64,000 nucleotides of DNA from Daucus carota subsp. sativus (taxonomy: Eukaryota; Streptophyta; Magnoliopsida; Apiales; Apiaceae), in assembly GCF_001625215.2 (NCBI RefSeq), contig NC_030381.2, forward strand, positions 2,071,131 through 2,135,130. Reading direction: 5' to 3'. Under the pieces are notes generated by a model that did not search any database, had not been told where the DNA came from, and saw nothing but the letters and a program-made list of their open reading frames with translations. Shown in pieces: positions 34,093 through 46,691 of the stretch. Position 1 is the stretch's first letter. Each line of letters starts with the position of its first letter. Both the position numbers and the translations under genes were made by a program.

Positions 34093-36092
34093 GAAATTAG
34101 CATAGTGAATAAAGATAATGATTTTACTATGGGTTATCGCTCCGTGCAAATCTTGACATACTCCTATTTTAAACACATTTATTTGATAGTATTATATTTG
34201 AGTTAATACTAATTAAATATATCACACTAAAATCTTCCACTATTTTATATCAAAAATTCATACTTCATATGGCACAGATTAAAAAAAAGCCTTCAAGTTA
34301 ATATAATATGTATTATGTTTAGGTCAAACATCTCCCTAACTCAAAAATTCAAAAATAAGATGCTCATAATTACATTATAAGAATTATAATTGTGATATCA
34401 TCTTTAACAATTAACTACTTCTTTTGTAGTGGCAACACAACAGCATGGATTAACTGGGATTATAATTCTAATCAATAGAGTTCCTTTACCATGCATCAAC
34501 TTAATTTTTTTATTTTTCGCTAAATGTCATAATAATCTTGCAATCCTCACAACATCTTTTAATGAAATTGTCCATGTCTTTTTAAGTGATAAAAATATTT
34601 AATTTAAAATGTTCTCAAACTAAAAGGCTCTCTATAAATAAAAGTTATTTATATGCAAGTGGACTCGGTCCACCACGTTTAACTTGGTATTGTACAGTGA
34701 TGGGCCGCGTCTTATTAAGGAGGCGATTTACTATGACCATTTCCTGGTCCAACAATGAAAGACCAAGTCCAGTGAAATTCAGTAATCTTTTTTCTCGCAC
34801 ACATTCATTTTTCTACCATTCCTACTTTCCACGATTTTCTCCCTTCACATTCCCATTTTCCAGAGTAAAGTAATCATGACTTTACTTGTTAGATGTTTGG
34901 GAACTTAATAAAAATGTGCATATCAAAATTTGAACAAACATTTCTTGTTTAGTTACATGAATTTGTGAGGATGCTGGAATTTCCTGAGACTAACAGAAAT
35001 TTTGTATAAAGACTGGGATACTTTTCAAATATATGTGATAGATTTTATATTCACATATTAATATTTTGAACTATACTATAAAATGAATTAATCTTACGGG
35101 ACATTCCATTATGATGACATTATCGATCTCATTTTTGTCTAATTATACTCTTTTCTGTTTTAAATCAATAATTATTATGGAAAGCTTTTCCATATGAATT
35201 AATTATGTGTCTCTTTATTCAATACAAATTTTACATCATTCGGCCAATAAATCCTCCACTAATTATTAGTATTTTCAATAGACACTTTTAGACAATTATA
35301 CCAGAAATCTCCACACACAGTGTCGATTATATGGTTCGATAAAATTACGAAAAGTAGTAATTATGTATATTTTATTAAAATTAAGATTGATTATATTGAT
35401 TTATTATTTATTAAAATAATATGTCCCTATATTTTAAAATTATTATAAATAAATGTATTATTTCTGTATGTTAATAAATTATGTAAAATTTTGTTGTGAT
35501 CTATAAAAATTCGACATATACAGTGTTCGATTAAAAATTTTGTCAAAGTAATATTTTCTTGAAATGATAAAATAATATTTACAAATATTTTAACCTTAAT
35601 TTAAGACATGTCATATAATTATTTAACCGATGCAAATCATCTTCCTATTGACTAGTGAGTCCTTCTGGAGACTGCTACGCTGTAGTCCTAGCTTCGAAGC
35701 TCAGATGTGAAATAGTATAAAGAATAAATTAGACAGCCAAATAAGACTATTTACACGAAGAACACCACCTTTGTCACGAAAAATAATATGAACAGAGATA
35801 TTGCCGCGTGCAGGTGATGCTAAAATATTAAAACAAAAACATTTTCCGCATTTTCCATTATTTTTTGACAATCCCCACCTCACCTACATTATATCCGTCA
35901 TTTTCAAATAATTCCAGACATTTTCAAACCACTACATTCACTCTCATTCTTAAGTCTTATTACATGACCTCCCAGTTCTTTGTCATAGTCCACTAATTCT
36001 TATTCTTCGCCGTGCTAACACCTCTAAGACTCCGCATTTCATTTTCTTTAAATCCGTCGCATTTTTTTTGAACATCAAAATCTTTTTTATTC
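34093..36092. other. AT-rich spacer upstream of the LEA_2 gene
   Basis: No gene recognised. The frames at 34586-34873 and 35701-35883 lack domains. The last 150 bp are C/T-rich and probably form the promoter and 5' UTR of the LEA_2 gene. Confidence 0.5.
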
Positions 36093-36791
36093 ATGGCTAA
36101 TCGAGACCAGGAAACGCCCCTTGCCCCCGAGGCTCATCGGATTGCAATGAACGTGTCCGACAACACGAACAACAACGACAACAACAACAATCGATTTTCT
36201 CCGCCAATTAAAGACGAAAAGAGAAACCGGAGTAGATGTCTCAAATGTTGCGGTTGCACGACAATTGTTCTAACAGTTCTCGGGGTGACCATTTTGATAC
36301 TAGCGTTAACGGTATTTAAAGCCAAGGATCCGAAAGTAAACTTAAATTACGTGAGGATCAAGGGACTAGAGACCGTCACTGCAATAAATCTTGTCCCGAA
36401 TACAAACCTCACGATCGAAGTCGAGCTCTCCATCAAAAATCCGAATGCAGTGGCCTTCAAGTTCAAGAACGTCACGACAGGTATTTATTACGACAATGTT
36501 CTCATCGGGGAGGCTTATAATCCGAAGGGAACAGCGAAGGCTAACAAGACGTTTCGAGTCAAGGTAACGGTGGACGTTTTGCTGCAGTCGTTTCTTAGGA
36601 TTCCTCGGTTTTTAGGTGATCTGGCAGCGAGAGAGGTGCCTGTGACTACGCGGAGCAACATCAGGGGCAAAGTGGAGATCATCGAGATTATTAAGAAGAC
36701 GGTTGGGGTGAAATTGAATTGTGCTTTGACAGTTACTTTGGCGGACCAGAATTATAAAGATCTTGATTGCAAACGATCTGTTTCGATTTGA
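36093..36791 (+). CDS. LEA_2 / NHL-like (NDR1/HIN1-like) membrane protein
   Basis: Single exon, 232 residues. The N-terminus is hydrophilic with an Asn-run (residues 24-33) and a basic patch (KDEKRNRSR), then a Cys cluster C49, C52, C53, C55 beside a membrane helix at about 54-75 (TTIVLTVLGVTILILALTVF). The rest is a LEA_2 beta-sandwich domain: VTAINLVPNTNLTIEVELSI, then KNPNAVAFKF, the family signature asparagine-proline pair, and GEAYNPKGTAKANKTFRVKV. Members anchor in the plasma or endoplasmic reticulum membrane with the LEA_2 domain outside; roles range from defence signalling to desiccation, and which applies here is unknown. The Cys cluster could be acylated (inference). Confidence 0.9.
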   Translation: MANRDQETPLAPEAHRIAMNVSDNTNNNDNNNNRFSPPIKDEKRNRSRCLKCCGCTTIVLTVLGVTILILALTVFKAKDPKVNLNYVRIKGLETVTAINLVPNTNLTIEVELSIKNPNAVAFKFKNVTTGIYYDNVLIGEAYNPKGTAKANKTFRVKVTVDVLLQSFLRIPRFLGDLAAREVPVTTRSNIRGKVEIIEIIKKTVGVKLNCALTVTLADQNYKDLDCKRSVSI

Positions 36792-37292
36792 GCACGAATG
36801 ATTTATTTTATTTTTTCGGTTCTACTTGAGGTCAGGGAGCAGTAGTTGCCAATTGCCATGATCCTTTACATATTTATGTATATGAATCCATCTGATATGA
36901 TTTGTATTCTGAGTTTCTGATACATGGTTTTATGATATTCTTGATACTAATACAGTTGTTTACTTTTTAAGTTTTGTTGATTGTTATGATTACTGTTTCA
37001 TTAATGCTGGTTAAGCCACCGGGGAAGAGATATATGTATAAAGCCTGAAGATTGCTACCGGGTCACTGGGTGTTTAAGCAAAGATCTTGCTCTAAGAGCA
37101 TCTGCGTTCTTGGCTAAAAATCAAGGGCTAAATTGAACTTTTAAAATATTGTGTTCCGATGAAAGTGATTATATTTCATTTCTTATGCTAGATATCACAC
37201 TCCAATTTAAAACGAAATGCTCCATTTCTTTCTATATTCAAATTTTTCCCTCAAATATCATAACGATTTTGCGTTCACTCAATTTTTTTCCA

Positions 37293-37343
37293 AAACTTAC
37301 CACCTATCTTTTGCTTTAAAAAAAAAACTTACCACCTATCTTT
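37293..37343 (+). repeat. 13-nt insertion with A run inside a 19-bp direct repeat
   Basis: AAACTTACCACCTATCTTT occurs at 37293-37311 and 37325-37343. Between them is TGCTTTA with an A run. Same architecture as the inserts at 3139, 7321 and 33487. Confidence 0.6.
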
Positions 37344-37712
37344 GCTACTTCATTTATTTACAAAACACAACAATAGAGGCTTATTTGGGCCCATGATAAG
37401 TCTACCTCACTATCCAGTAAAAAGCCCAAAAGGATATCCCCTGAAAAGCCCAACTTCTATGGACCTGAGCTGCCTAATTATCCATACGTTTAACAAAATT
37501 CCTGTGTCATCCAGAAATTGGTAAAATTAATTTAAGATTAGATAATGTTCACAGTTCTCTATTGAACGTTTGAACACGACAAAAATTTTGAAACATGTCA
37601 TTACTATATATTTGTTATATTCTTTTGAATAATTTGCTAAAAATTTGTTCAATATTCAAAATAATCCCATTAAGTATTATATTTCTCCGAGAAACTAATA
37701 GTATAAGAAATA

Positions 37713-37764
37713 AAACTATTAAATTATTTTTTTGAGAGAAAAACAATTAAACTATTAAATTATT
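37713..37764. repeat. 20-nt insertion inside a 16-bp direct repeat
   Basis: AAACTATTAAATTATT occurs at 37713-37728 and 37749-37764. The insert is T5 then GAGAGAAAAACAATT. Weaker case because the A/T-rich duplication could arise by other means. Confidence 0.45.
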
Positions 37765-38179
37765 ATTCAGCTCGATTCGTTTAAATAAAAATTCAAATTC
37801 ACTTAACTAATACCTGACACGACTGTATTCCCATGACATTGAGGTAAGAAGCAAAGATGCCATATTCGACGAGTGTCCCTTTTTTCTTGTTCAGTGAACT
37901 AAAGGTGAGGATTAAAAAAGAGTAAAAGCCAATAAAACTGACACCAGGATTTTGAAAAAGACCAAAAAGAAACGGCAAAGGCAAGCTGAATAGTAATGGT
38001 CAAAAAAGACGACAAAGTGTTGTTAAAATAGAAATGACTGTTTAAAATGTAAAATCCTCTTTTTTGAGACCCCAAACCCGGCACTAAGAAACAAACTGAG
38101 TCATCTCTTCTCACAAGCCACAAAAGAGAGGAGTTTATGGAGGAATGCATTAGTAATTATCAAAAAAAATAAGTGGATT

Positions 38180-38402
38180 TAAAATAAGTGCTTCTTGATT
38201 AAAGAAAAAAATGAAGTAGAAGTCAGAAGCAAGTTAAGACTTTTAAATGATTAAAATATTAAAGCAGGAGCTGTCAGAGAGAAACTGGCATTTATAATTT
38301 TTAAAAAATGGTTATTATCTTTTTACACAAACAGGTCAAGAAAAGCACAAGTCCAATTTCTTTCGAAAAGAAGTGCTTCTCCTTGCCTGCCAAACAGACA
38401 CT
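38180..38402. mobile_element. MITE of the AAGTAGAAG family, boundaries approximate
   Basis: Right end TTGCCTGCCAAACAGACAC resembles the GTGTTTGGC ends; the interior has ATGAAGTAGAAGTCAGAAGC and AAAGAAGTGCTTCTCC. The left end is not clear. Confidence 0.4.
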
Positions 38403-39608
38403 ATATTTTCTTCCATCTCTTCAAGAATTTCAATGACTTCACACGTTTCCGTCTGAACAGACGTCTGACTTGAGAGAATTGACATCCTGGTGGCCATGGT
38501 TACCGACTTACCGGTCGTCAAATAATACTCTGACCTATAAATTGGGAGCAGGAACTATCATCAGACCATCCTATTTAGGATATATTAAACCTTTTTTGAA
38601 GATTTTGTTTTATAAATGGAGAATTTCCACTAAACAGGTGTAATCGGTAAATCGATACAATACGTTTTAAGAGTCAACTAGCGTTTAATCAAATTTTCTT
38701 TTTAAAAAGTTAGTATACTTATAACACTTAAAGTATTTAGATTCTTCAAAATTAACTAGAATTTTGAAGCACATGTAAATATATGAAAAATGTTTGAAAA
38801 GTGATATCCACTGAGATCTTGCAATCTAGGACAAGAATGAATCGTTTGAGATTTTTTTTATGTATAATTATCATGTATCTGATTTTTGACTGAGATTTAA
38901 CGTTTTCTATTTTTTTTAATATGAGTATTTTTGGCCAAGACTAGATCTACTTCTTGATATTCAGTTCTTAAGTTTGATAAACAAAAATTTTGATATTGAA
39001 ATTATTGGTGTGAAGGTATGAATCAAAGGTGAATAAGTAGAGTGTTTTAAATAAAGTTTACTCCATGTCAAAAGGAAAATAAAGTTGAGTAGGTAAATTA
39101 TGTTTTGTTAATTTCCTAGGCAGGCCGGATCAAGTGCTTTGTATTGTCCGGTCTTTTGCGGAAAAAGAGACAGAAATATGACCGTGTTTCCTCGGTCTTT
39201 CACGTCTTCTCATAATCTCATCCTTTTACTTTCAATACATTTATGCTTACATTCAATGCCTTGGACTTCAGAGTTCCGTCTTTCCCATGAGCTTCAAAAT
39301 ACTCCCATGAAGATGGAAAATAACATAAAAGAAGACGGGAAGAAAAATTCAATTTGTTGAGTGAAAATCAACCTGAATCTCTCGTTGTAAAAATAAAAAA
39401 TAAAAAAACTTATTTTAAAGATAAATAGTCAAAGAATTTCATTAACATCAGATTTTTTGAGAAGAGTTTAAAAATAAATCCGTAAAGACTTGGTCACGAT
39501 TAGAGTGAATAATGTAATTTATACTGACGTGAAATTTAGACTTAAAAAAATGTTCAACACCTACGTGAAATTTAGACTTAAAAAAGTGTTCAAAACCTAC
39601 AACTCTTC
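38403..39608. other. Spacer with a short coding-like frame
   Basis: On the minus strand 38403-38521 reads as MTTGKSVTMATRMSILSSQ and onward through an acidic stretch (EVIEILEEMEEN) up to the MITE end. This might be the start of a gene cut by the MITE, but no family is recognised. The frame at 39139-39360 is not convincing. Confidence 0.3.
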
Positions 39609-40649
39609 GAGCAAGTCCAAGAGTGTCCTAGTGATTGCCTTATAAATATTATAAAATATAGTGCACTAGTAGTTTAGCACATCACTTTTGTATATCAACT
39701 CTAATAATGTGTCTTATCTTGATGCCACATTTAGAGGCGTAGCCAGAAAATTCATAAACTGGGGTCAAAATATTATACTACTTCCATTCCGTCAGATTGT
39801 TTACGTACACTGATTGTATACATTTTGAGCCTCTTGTAAAGCATAACGTATTTTTAATTATTTTTTTGAATAAAAATTTAAATGTCAATTTTTTTTTAGG
39901 AATTTTTTATAAAAAAAAATGTATTACATAGGTATACTTTATAAAAATCTCAAAATGTGTGCCAGAAAATAATGTAAAAAACGTGATTGGACAAAAAGAC
40001 TAACATATAAGCGACAGCAACCCGCAAGAGTAAGTGAGTAAAGTAACGGAGGTGGAGGCTTGGAGCCACTGTGAGTTAAAAATGGAAAGAGAAAGTTATA
40101 TTTTAATAAAATGGGTTAGTGACTTAGTGCTTTAGAGGAGATTAGGATGAATATTATAAAGGTCGGGAGAAAGGTAGGCTAAGATTTGCAACTGGATTTT
40201 ACTACTTTGCTGCATTTTTTTTGGTTCACTGTGAGAACCGGGGTCAAATCAATTTTTAATATGGGTTCATATTTGTTATAATAATAATTATATACATAAA
40301 ATTAAAAATTTTATGGGTTCAATTGACCCCTCATGCAGGGCTGTAGCTACGCCCCTGGCCACATTATTAAAATATTAATATATTTGAATACAATCAAATG
40401 CAAGACAAATGTGAAAAAGGAGTGAAAAAAGAGGGAAGTGAATATTTTATGAATGAAAATATTTTAGGACAAGCCTGGTAATGCCTTAAAAATGAGACAT
40501 ATCTGATGTGTCTTAGTGTTTTAAAGCACTACTAAGATATCGTCAGATTATTTTTAGTTTAGGACATTGTTGGACAAATCTATTTTTTTCCACAAGGGAT
40601 TGTGATATCGTCAAATTATTTTTAGTTTAGGGCATTGTTGGACTTGCTA
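39609..40649. mobile_element. Tourist-like element interrupted by a hAT MITE
   Basis: Left end GAGCAAGTCCAAGAGTGTCC and right end GGGCATTGTTGGACTTGCT are inverted. The right end is duplicated: ATTTTTAGTTTAGGACATTG (about 40550) and ATTTTTAGTTTAGGGCATTG (about 40617). The hAT MITE 39732-40357 sits inside. Target duplication not clear. Confidence 0.55.
39732..40357. mobile_element. hAT-type MITE nested in the Tourist-like element
   Basis: Flanked by the 8-bp duplication GCCACATT (39724-39731 and 40358-40365). Ends TAGAGGCGTAGCCAGA and, inverted, CAGGGGCGTAGCTACA; further inverted words GGGGTCAAA and its partners follow. Non-coding. Confidence 0.8.
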
Positions 40650-40759
40650 ATATGAAGAGTAGACAGCAGTAGACTACAAAGTACAAACCATGCTAAACCA
40701 ACAACAAACCAACCATGAGCAAAACAAAACGAAACATAGATTAAGACTTGCAAAACTAA

Positions 40760-41156
40760 GAGTAAGTCCTAGGTTACCTATATGATGTCTTAAACTCACA
40801 TTTAAGTAATGTCTAAAAAAATGCACTCCAACACTATTCTAGTGTTATCTTAAATCACTAGCACAATCTTCATTCTTCTAGCCATTATCTATTTATAAAT
40901 AACCTCTAGCCATTATCTATTTAATATTTACGAATAAAATAATCATCTCTCTCCTTTTTTCTTTGCCTCTTCTCTTCTTCTCCCCTTCTCTCTCTCAAAT
41001 TTATTATTAAAATAATTTTAGGAGAACAAATATAGGGATTACTATTGGAGTTGACACTAAAAGTAAATTACCTAAATCACTAAGACATATTCGCACTCAT
41101 TATTTTATACTATATTATTTATGAGTAATAGGATAGGTAATCTGTTGGACTTGCTC
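40760..41156. mobile_element. Tourist (PIF/Harbinger-type) MITE
   Basis: Ends GAGTAAGTCCTAGGTTACCT and, inverted, GAGCAAGTCCAACAGATTACC; 3-bp duplication TAA at 40757-40759 and 41157-41159. Confidence 0.8.
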
Positions 41157-41429
41157 TAAAGGAAAATACAGCGTTTACTCATTCTTTTATTTCAATATAA
41201 AATTAAAATATTAATACTAGAGTAGGAGTACACTCTACTACCAATCTCCTACACTACCATAGCTAAATCTAGCTCTGAGGATCTCTCACTAGTCCTTATC
41301 TAAACTTTGTACAAACCAACAAATCACAAGTCATAATATAAAATGACCATTTCTAAAATTCTATTCAACTATCATTAATAATAATATAATTCGAGAAAAA
41401 TTATTTCCCAAGCTATTCTTTTCTCCGAT

Positions 41430-42952
41430 TCATTGCATATCTCCTTTCGCTTTTTCCACCGAACAAGACAATTCAGCTGTCTTTACACTTTCGTTTCCTA
41501 CGTTCCCTCCCTTGCCTTCCAACTCTATCAACAATAACACAAAACAAAATCAAATAACGGGAGATAAACGAGTAACAAATTATCCCACAAATATTAGTCG
41601 AATAGATTCGTGATTTATTAAATATCACTAATTAATTTTGAAAACATATTTTACTGATTTATTAATTATATTTTAATTAACTATAATTTTTGATTTATTA
41701 AAAAAGTTATTGGTAAATCCTGAATCAATAAATCAAACACATTAATTTTAATTACCGATTTTATAATTAAGTGTCGAACTAAAATTCTTAAAATAAAAAA
41801 AGTTAATTAAGAATAATCGAGAAATTTACCTCTGGAAGCTTTGAACGACCTTTTACAATGCAAAATAGCACTCTGAATCCCATCCTGTTGCTGCAACAAC
41901 GAATCATCCCGCCGTTTCGCCACCACCACCGGCGGCGACTCCGCCGCCGTAACCGCCGCCGACGCCGACTTACTCTTCCCTAACTGCTTCCTCACCACAC
42001 GCAGCTTCTCCGGAAAGCCGATCCCTAGCTTCAAACTCTTCACATTACTCCGCTGCGTCGCCTCCGCCGCGCTCAAATCGCTCGCTTTCGGCGTTCCCGC
42101 CGCTCCGGCCAAGCTCAAGTGCCCCGAAAAACCTAATTTCTCGCCGTATCGCTTCGAAACGCGAACGTACAGCGGCTTCACCTTCTTCAAGTACTTGTTC
42201 ACCACATCTTTCGAAAACACTTTCTCCTCTTCTTCGATTATCGTTTTCGATTTCCCCGTACTTTCCTTGTTCTCCTCTTTATTTTGTTTAATCGAAACTT
42301 TCGAGCTGTTCTCTCTGGTAAACAGAGACAACACCGGAACCTCATCGACTTTAAATTTCACCGTAAAAAACCTCGCAGGCTGCTTAATTTTGTCGTCTTT
42401 CTTCGCATCAACACAATTTTCTCCGTTCTCGTCGTTATCTTCTGCTTTCGTCGCGTTTAGCTTCGTCGATTTCTTCAATTTCAGCATCAGCACTCGCAGT
42501 TTTGTTGTTTTCGAAACCGGCCTGGAATGAGTATTAGTGTTTTCATCGGCTTCCGTATCCGTTTCAGTTAGCGGAACGAGCCTGCCTTTGAAGAACAAAT
42601 CGTCAGAAGGAGATAGAGATATATTTGGATCGATACTCTCTCCGCTCGAAGCGGACGAGAGCGTGAACTTGAGCTCTCCGTTATCATTTTCATCTTCGTC
42701 CTCACATTCGCAGTCATCAGATTCATCATCATCAGACTCGGAAATAAACTCTCTATCTCTCTCGTCTCTCTTGACCGCAAACTCCATGTCGAAGAACGGG
42801 CCGTCATCACCGTTCTCTTCATCGTCAGACTCTTGCACATTACTAACGAGAGTGTTGGAAATAGTTGTGGAGACATCAGGAGGAGATGGAGTTGCGCAGG
42901 CTGAGGCTGCGCCACCGCCTCTCCAGTACTTAAGCAAGCTGAAAGCCTCCAT
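41430..42952 (-). CDS. MAKR: Membrane-associated kinase regulator (MAKR2/MAKR5-type)
   Basis: MAKR proteins are BKI1 relatives: unstructured, membrane-bound through basic patches, and binding receptor kinases through a C-terminal motif. Exon 1 is 42952-41830 and exon 2 41524-41430; they join in frame to 405 residues. Family features: MEAFSLLKYWRGGG start, acidic region (SESDDDESDDCECEDEDEND), LRVLMLKLKKSTK, ARFFTVKFKVDEVPVLSLF, the KYLKKVKPLYVRVSKRYGEK basic block (likely membrane hook), and the kinase-interaction motif SLLQQQDGIQSAILHCKRSF close to the end. Without the intron the frame would stop after SRGKFLDYS. Exon 2 (SRELEGKGGNVGN...) is supported by frame and splice sites only, so its limits are less sure than exon 1. 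MAKR2 versus MAKR5 is not decided. Confidence 0.85.
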
Positions 42953-43531
42953 TGTTGGGAGAGCCAGAATAAAAGGAAGCTTAAGTAGGAAATGGGGTAG
43001 GAAATGAGATGGGAGTGAACAGTAAAAAAAGTAAAAAAAGATGATAAAAAAGAGAAAGTGACAGAGAGTAGGTTTAAAACAGTGGAGCTTTTGGTTTAAT
43101 GGATGTGCAGTGGTGGTGCAGAAATAATGAAAGGGTAGTGAAGTAATTTTTGGGGGGAGTGAGGCAGAAGAGGCATGTGAGTGTGAAGTTGGAGCAGAGA
43201 GTGTCAGCTCTGTTTAGCCCTGTGAAGCATAAGGAGAGTTACTGGGGGTGGTAAATTGTTTTTTACCTTGGGTTTTCTTGTGATATTGGTATGGAGTTTG
43301 GTAAAGGTGGTTCTATTCTTTCATGGAAGTGCAGTGGTTGGTGAAGTGTGGTGGTGTCATCAGATTTGTCACTTGTTTAGTTCCCAGTTCCCTTTCCTAT
43401 TACTAAAACAGAAACTTCCCGCATGTTTGGTTTAAAGCAAGACAGTATAATGCGGAAATCGGTCTTAAATCTAGATTCCATATCGGTGATTAATCATTAA
43501 TTGTTCCATGTCTCTTTAAATCAGTGTACAA

Positions 43532-43901
43532 GAGCATCTCCAATAGTCTCCTAACCCACTGTTAAATATAATATAAAATATTTGAATTCTAGTAAGTTAA
43601 TATAAATTTAAGAGTCTCAACTCCAACAATATTCTGTATACTTGCTCTTAAGTTAATATTTTATTCTTGTTTGGACTTGTATATGACACAAACTCAAATG
43701 TAATCGGAGGGAATGGATATTTTATTGTAAAAAATAAGTTAAGAGCTTTGTAGTGGTTCTTAACTTTGAGGAGACAGGAGAAAGAAACAAGAGGCTTTTA
43801 GTGATATGAAGAGATACTAAAAGTCTCTTAGAGCAAAAATTTCTTTCTCCCTCCTCAAATTTGAATTTAAGAGCTCATTTAAGAGTCTCTTGGAGATGCT
43901 C
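43532..43901. mobile_element. Tourist MITE with GAGCATCTCCAA ends
   Basis: Perfect GAGCATCTCCAA / TTGGAGATGCTC inverted ends, with CAA before and TAA after (slightly diverged 3-bp duplication). Interior repeats GAGTCTC and TTAAGAGTCTCTTGG words. Upstream side of the MAKR gene. Confidence 0.75.
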
Positions 43902-44532
43902 TAACATCACCACTCATGGTTTCGATTCTCTCAAATTTGAAAATAATTTTATTCATGGGCAGGGATGAATGTAGGAGAAATTTCTCCTCGATGAACATCA
44001 AACAAATTTTTGGAAAAAACAAAATTTTTTCAAATTTTCTGAAAAAATTTCTACAATTTTATAAAATTTAGAACAGCAGAAAGGATGTCAAATTTTTTTA
44101 ATAACGAACACATGTCCTCATACAGCGTCTCAGTCCTTAAATTAGTTAACAGTGTCTCAGTCCATGCACCCGAAAATTAATTTTATTTTTTATTAGCGCG
44201 AGATTACTGTTCTGCGTGAGGTTTTTAAATTTTGAAGGGACTGAAATGTGCGAGGTTAATGGTGCCATGGTGGGAGAAGTTCAGCTCTTTTTGGATATTA
44301 GGTCAAATAGTATATTCGCAAATTTGTTCTCCATTTCAATTATTTACTGTACTTCAGGTTCAGAGATAAGGTTAATTATTTATTGAATGAAACCAGACAC
44401 GTGGCAGACATGCCTGAAACTGTGTCCTACCAATTTAAGCAGGGATGGTTTTCGAAAACTTTGACTTTGTTAAAGACTCAAAAAACTTGCAAAGTCTGAC
44501 CATTCATTTGACATGATGAATCAAAAACATTA

Positions 44533-44765
44533 CTCCCTCTGTCCCATTTTAACTGATGTCACTTTTTAACACGTATATTGAGGCGTAAAAAAACAATAGC
44601 TACACTCAATAAAAAAGTTCAATTCTTATATCAAATAAAAGTTTAGATTCCAAACTTTAATTTGATATAAATTTTATAAAGAATAATTATGTTTAGATTT
44701 GATTTTTTTAACATCTTAAAATACGTGTAAAAAAGTCAAAAGCAGTTAAAATGGGACGGAGGGAG
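44533..44765. mobile_element. Stowaway MITE (family D)
   Basis: Ends CTCCCTCTGTCCCATTTTAA and TTAAAATGGGACGGAGGGAG; TA at 44531-44532 and 44766-44767. Confidence 0.88.
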
Positions 44766-45509
44766 TACTCTTTTCCGGTTTTCTAAATATCATCGATTTA
44801 TTTAAAAATTTTGATTAATTTAAATAATATGTAATTAATTAAATTAAATTTTGATTTAACTAAAAATATCTGATTTACGCAAAATCTTCGATATAAATTA
44901 ATTAATTAGTTTTGATTTTATATTTATGTAACCATGCTCTTTTCTAACAAATTTGCTCTTTTCTAACAAACAAAATATGTATAAGAAACAGCGATTGAGG
45001 ATATATTTTGAGGAAATTATATTGCAATCAATTTTTCAAATATTATAAGTAGTTCCGTTTTGTAAGAATGCTGGTACACAGCTATCCGAAAATTGGTCGA
45101 AATTTATAAATAATAATCTTCTACTTTCAATTTGCTTGTTTTAAAGAGGAAAAGAGAGCGAATGGGAGTTTTTGACGTGGACTTGCGTTTCCAAAAACAA
45201 AAGAAAGCCCATGCCCCTGCATATATAACCAGTTCAGATAATTTTCAAAAGTTTGGCAAAGGATGACCCACGGAAAATGAAAAAGAATTGAATAATACAA
45301 TCAATTGTTTGATTTGGGGACTCCAAATGATGATTGATGTAGCTATTGTTGTTTGATACTCTTATGTTGTCTTTTCTCCATGCCAATAATGTTAGGTGCA
45401 AATTGCAATTACTTGATTACTAGTACAAATTACTAATTAACTCTAACACTGGCCGTTGTTTGGTTTGATGACGGAAATCTTGCGATCTCTGTAAAATATA
45501 ATTATATTA

Positions 45510-45810
45510 CTTCCTCCGTCCCTATCTTTTCTTTACGGTTACTATTTTGGGATGTCCCTCTCATTTTTTTACGTTACTAGTAAATTTTTCTCATCATTAC
45601 ACCCACTATCTTCCCCTACTATCCCATATTTAATAATAAAAATTATTATTGCACCCACTATTTTCCTCCACCATCTCAAATCTATTAGTATTAAATATTG
45701 ATAGGTCCCACCACTTTACCCACTTTTCATCTAACTTTACTCATTTTTTATACATCGTCTTGGTCTCCGTGTCCCACTCCAATGTAAACAATTGAGGGGG
45801 ACGGAGGGAG
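45510..45810. mobile_element. Stowaway MITE (family C)
   Basis: Ends CTTCCTCCGTCCCTATC and GGGGACGGAGGGAG; TA at 45508-45509 and 45811-45812. The spacers around the MITEs between 43902 and 47117 hold no recognisable gene. Confidence 0.88.
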
Positions 45811-46498
45811 TAATATTTTAAATTTTTATGAACAAAACTCTTTATAATTTATATAAAACAAAATATTTATGAAATAAATTTTAAAATTATATTTTTATAT
45901 GTATTTTAAAATACGCGTCAAGCAGTAAAAATAATTATAAAAGAATAAGAACAAAAAAATATTTTTTAATTTATAATTACATTGACCAAAAATGTTTCTT
46001 CCTGATAATGTCATTTATTGTTATTTTAGTGATGTTACATATACGGACCACCTAATTTAAATGAGTTTAACAAATGATTTTTTCACATGAACATAGATCA
46101 TTCTTGTAAATAGAATTTGATCAACTATGTCACTAAACTATATTTGGTATTTATATTTAATTTTATGTAATATAATTTGTAAATGGAATTCAGAATATTT
46201 CGGTCAGTGAGAACTGAATAAAATTTCTGAATCCGTTCTGATCCCAATTAAATGTAAAGTTATTCTCATTTCTGATTTTAATTCAGAAAAGAAGAAGGAG
46301 AAGGATTCTTGATCCGAATGAGAACGAGGTTTCGGACTTGAAGAATCCCCATCCCGGGCCGCTGCTGCTGCATTTTCGTGTCATATTATTCTTGCTTTGT
46401 AGTACCAAGAGCTTCGTAACAGCATTTGGTTCTTCACGTGAATGGCATTGAATTGAACTGGATAACGTAGAATTAAATATGAAAGGTGTAGTCATATT

Positions 46499-46691
46499 TA
46501 ATTTTCAATAATTAAAATCTAGGTGTAAAATAATAAAATCTAGGTGTAAAAAATTAAAGTGACTTTTATTACAAGGAAGGAGTAGTCAATAAGTAAGCTG
46601 AACCGCTTTAATTTTCAATAATTAAAATCTAGGTGTGAAAAATTAAAGTGACTTTTATTACAAGAAAGGAGTAGTCAATAAGTAAGCTTAA
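46499..46691. repeat. About 100-bp tandem duplication
   Basis: TTTTCAATAATTAAAATCTAGG through GTAGTCAATAAGTAAGCT occurs twice (46501 onward and 46610 onward); the first copy has an extra internal repeat of AATAAAATCTAGGTGTAAAA. Confidence 0.8.

Larger units (their letters stand above)
36792..38170. other. Spacer with two small insertion footprints
   Basis: No gene recognised. Contains a Tourist-like word TAAGAGCATCTGCGTTCTTG near 37094 without a clear partner. Confidence 0.45.

Noticed and set aside
39777-40070. Stowaway-like words (CTTCCATTCCGTC and AACGGAGG) inside the hAT MITE
   Set aside because: The ends are too diverged and no TA duplication was clear.
42195-43007. Long plus-strand frames opposite the MAKR gene
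   Set aside because: Antisense shadows of a Ser/Glu-rich coding exon.
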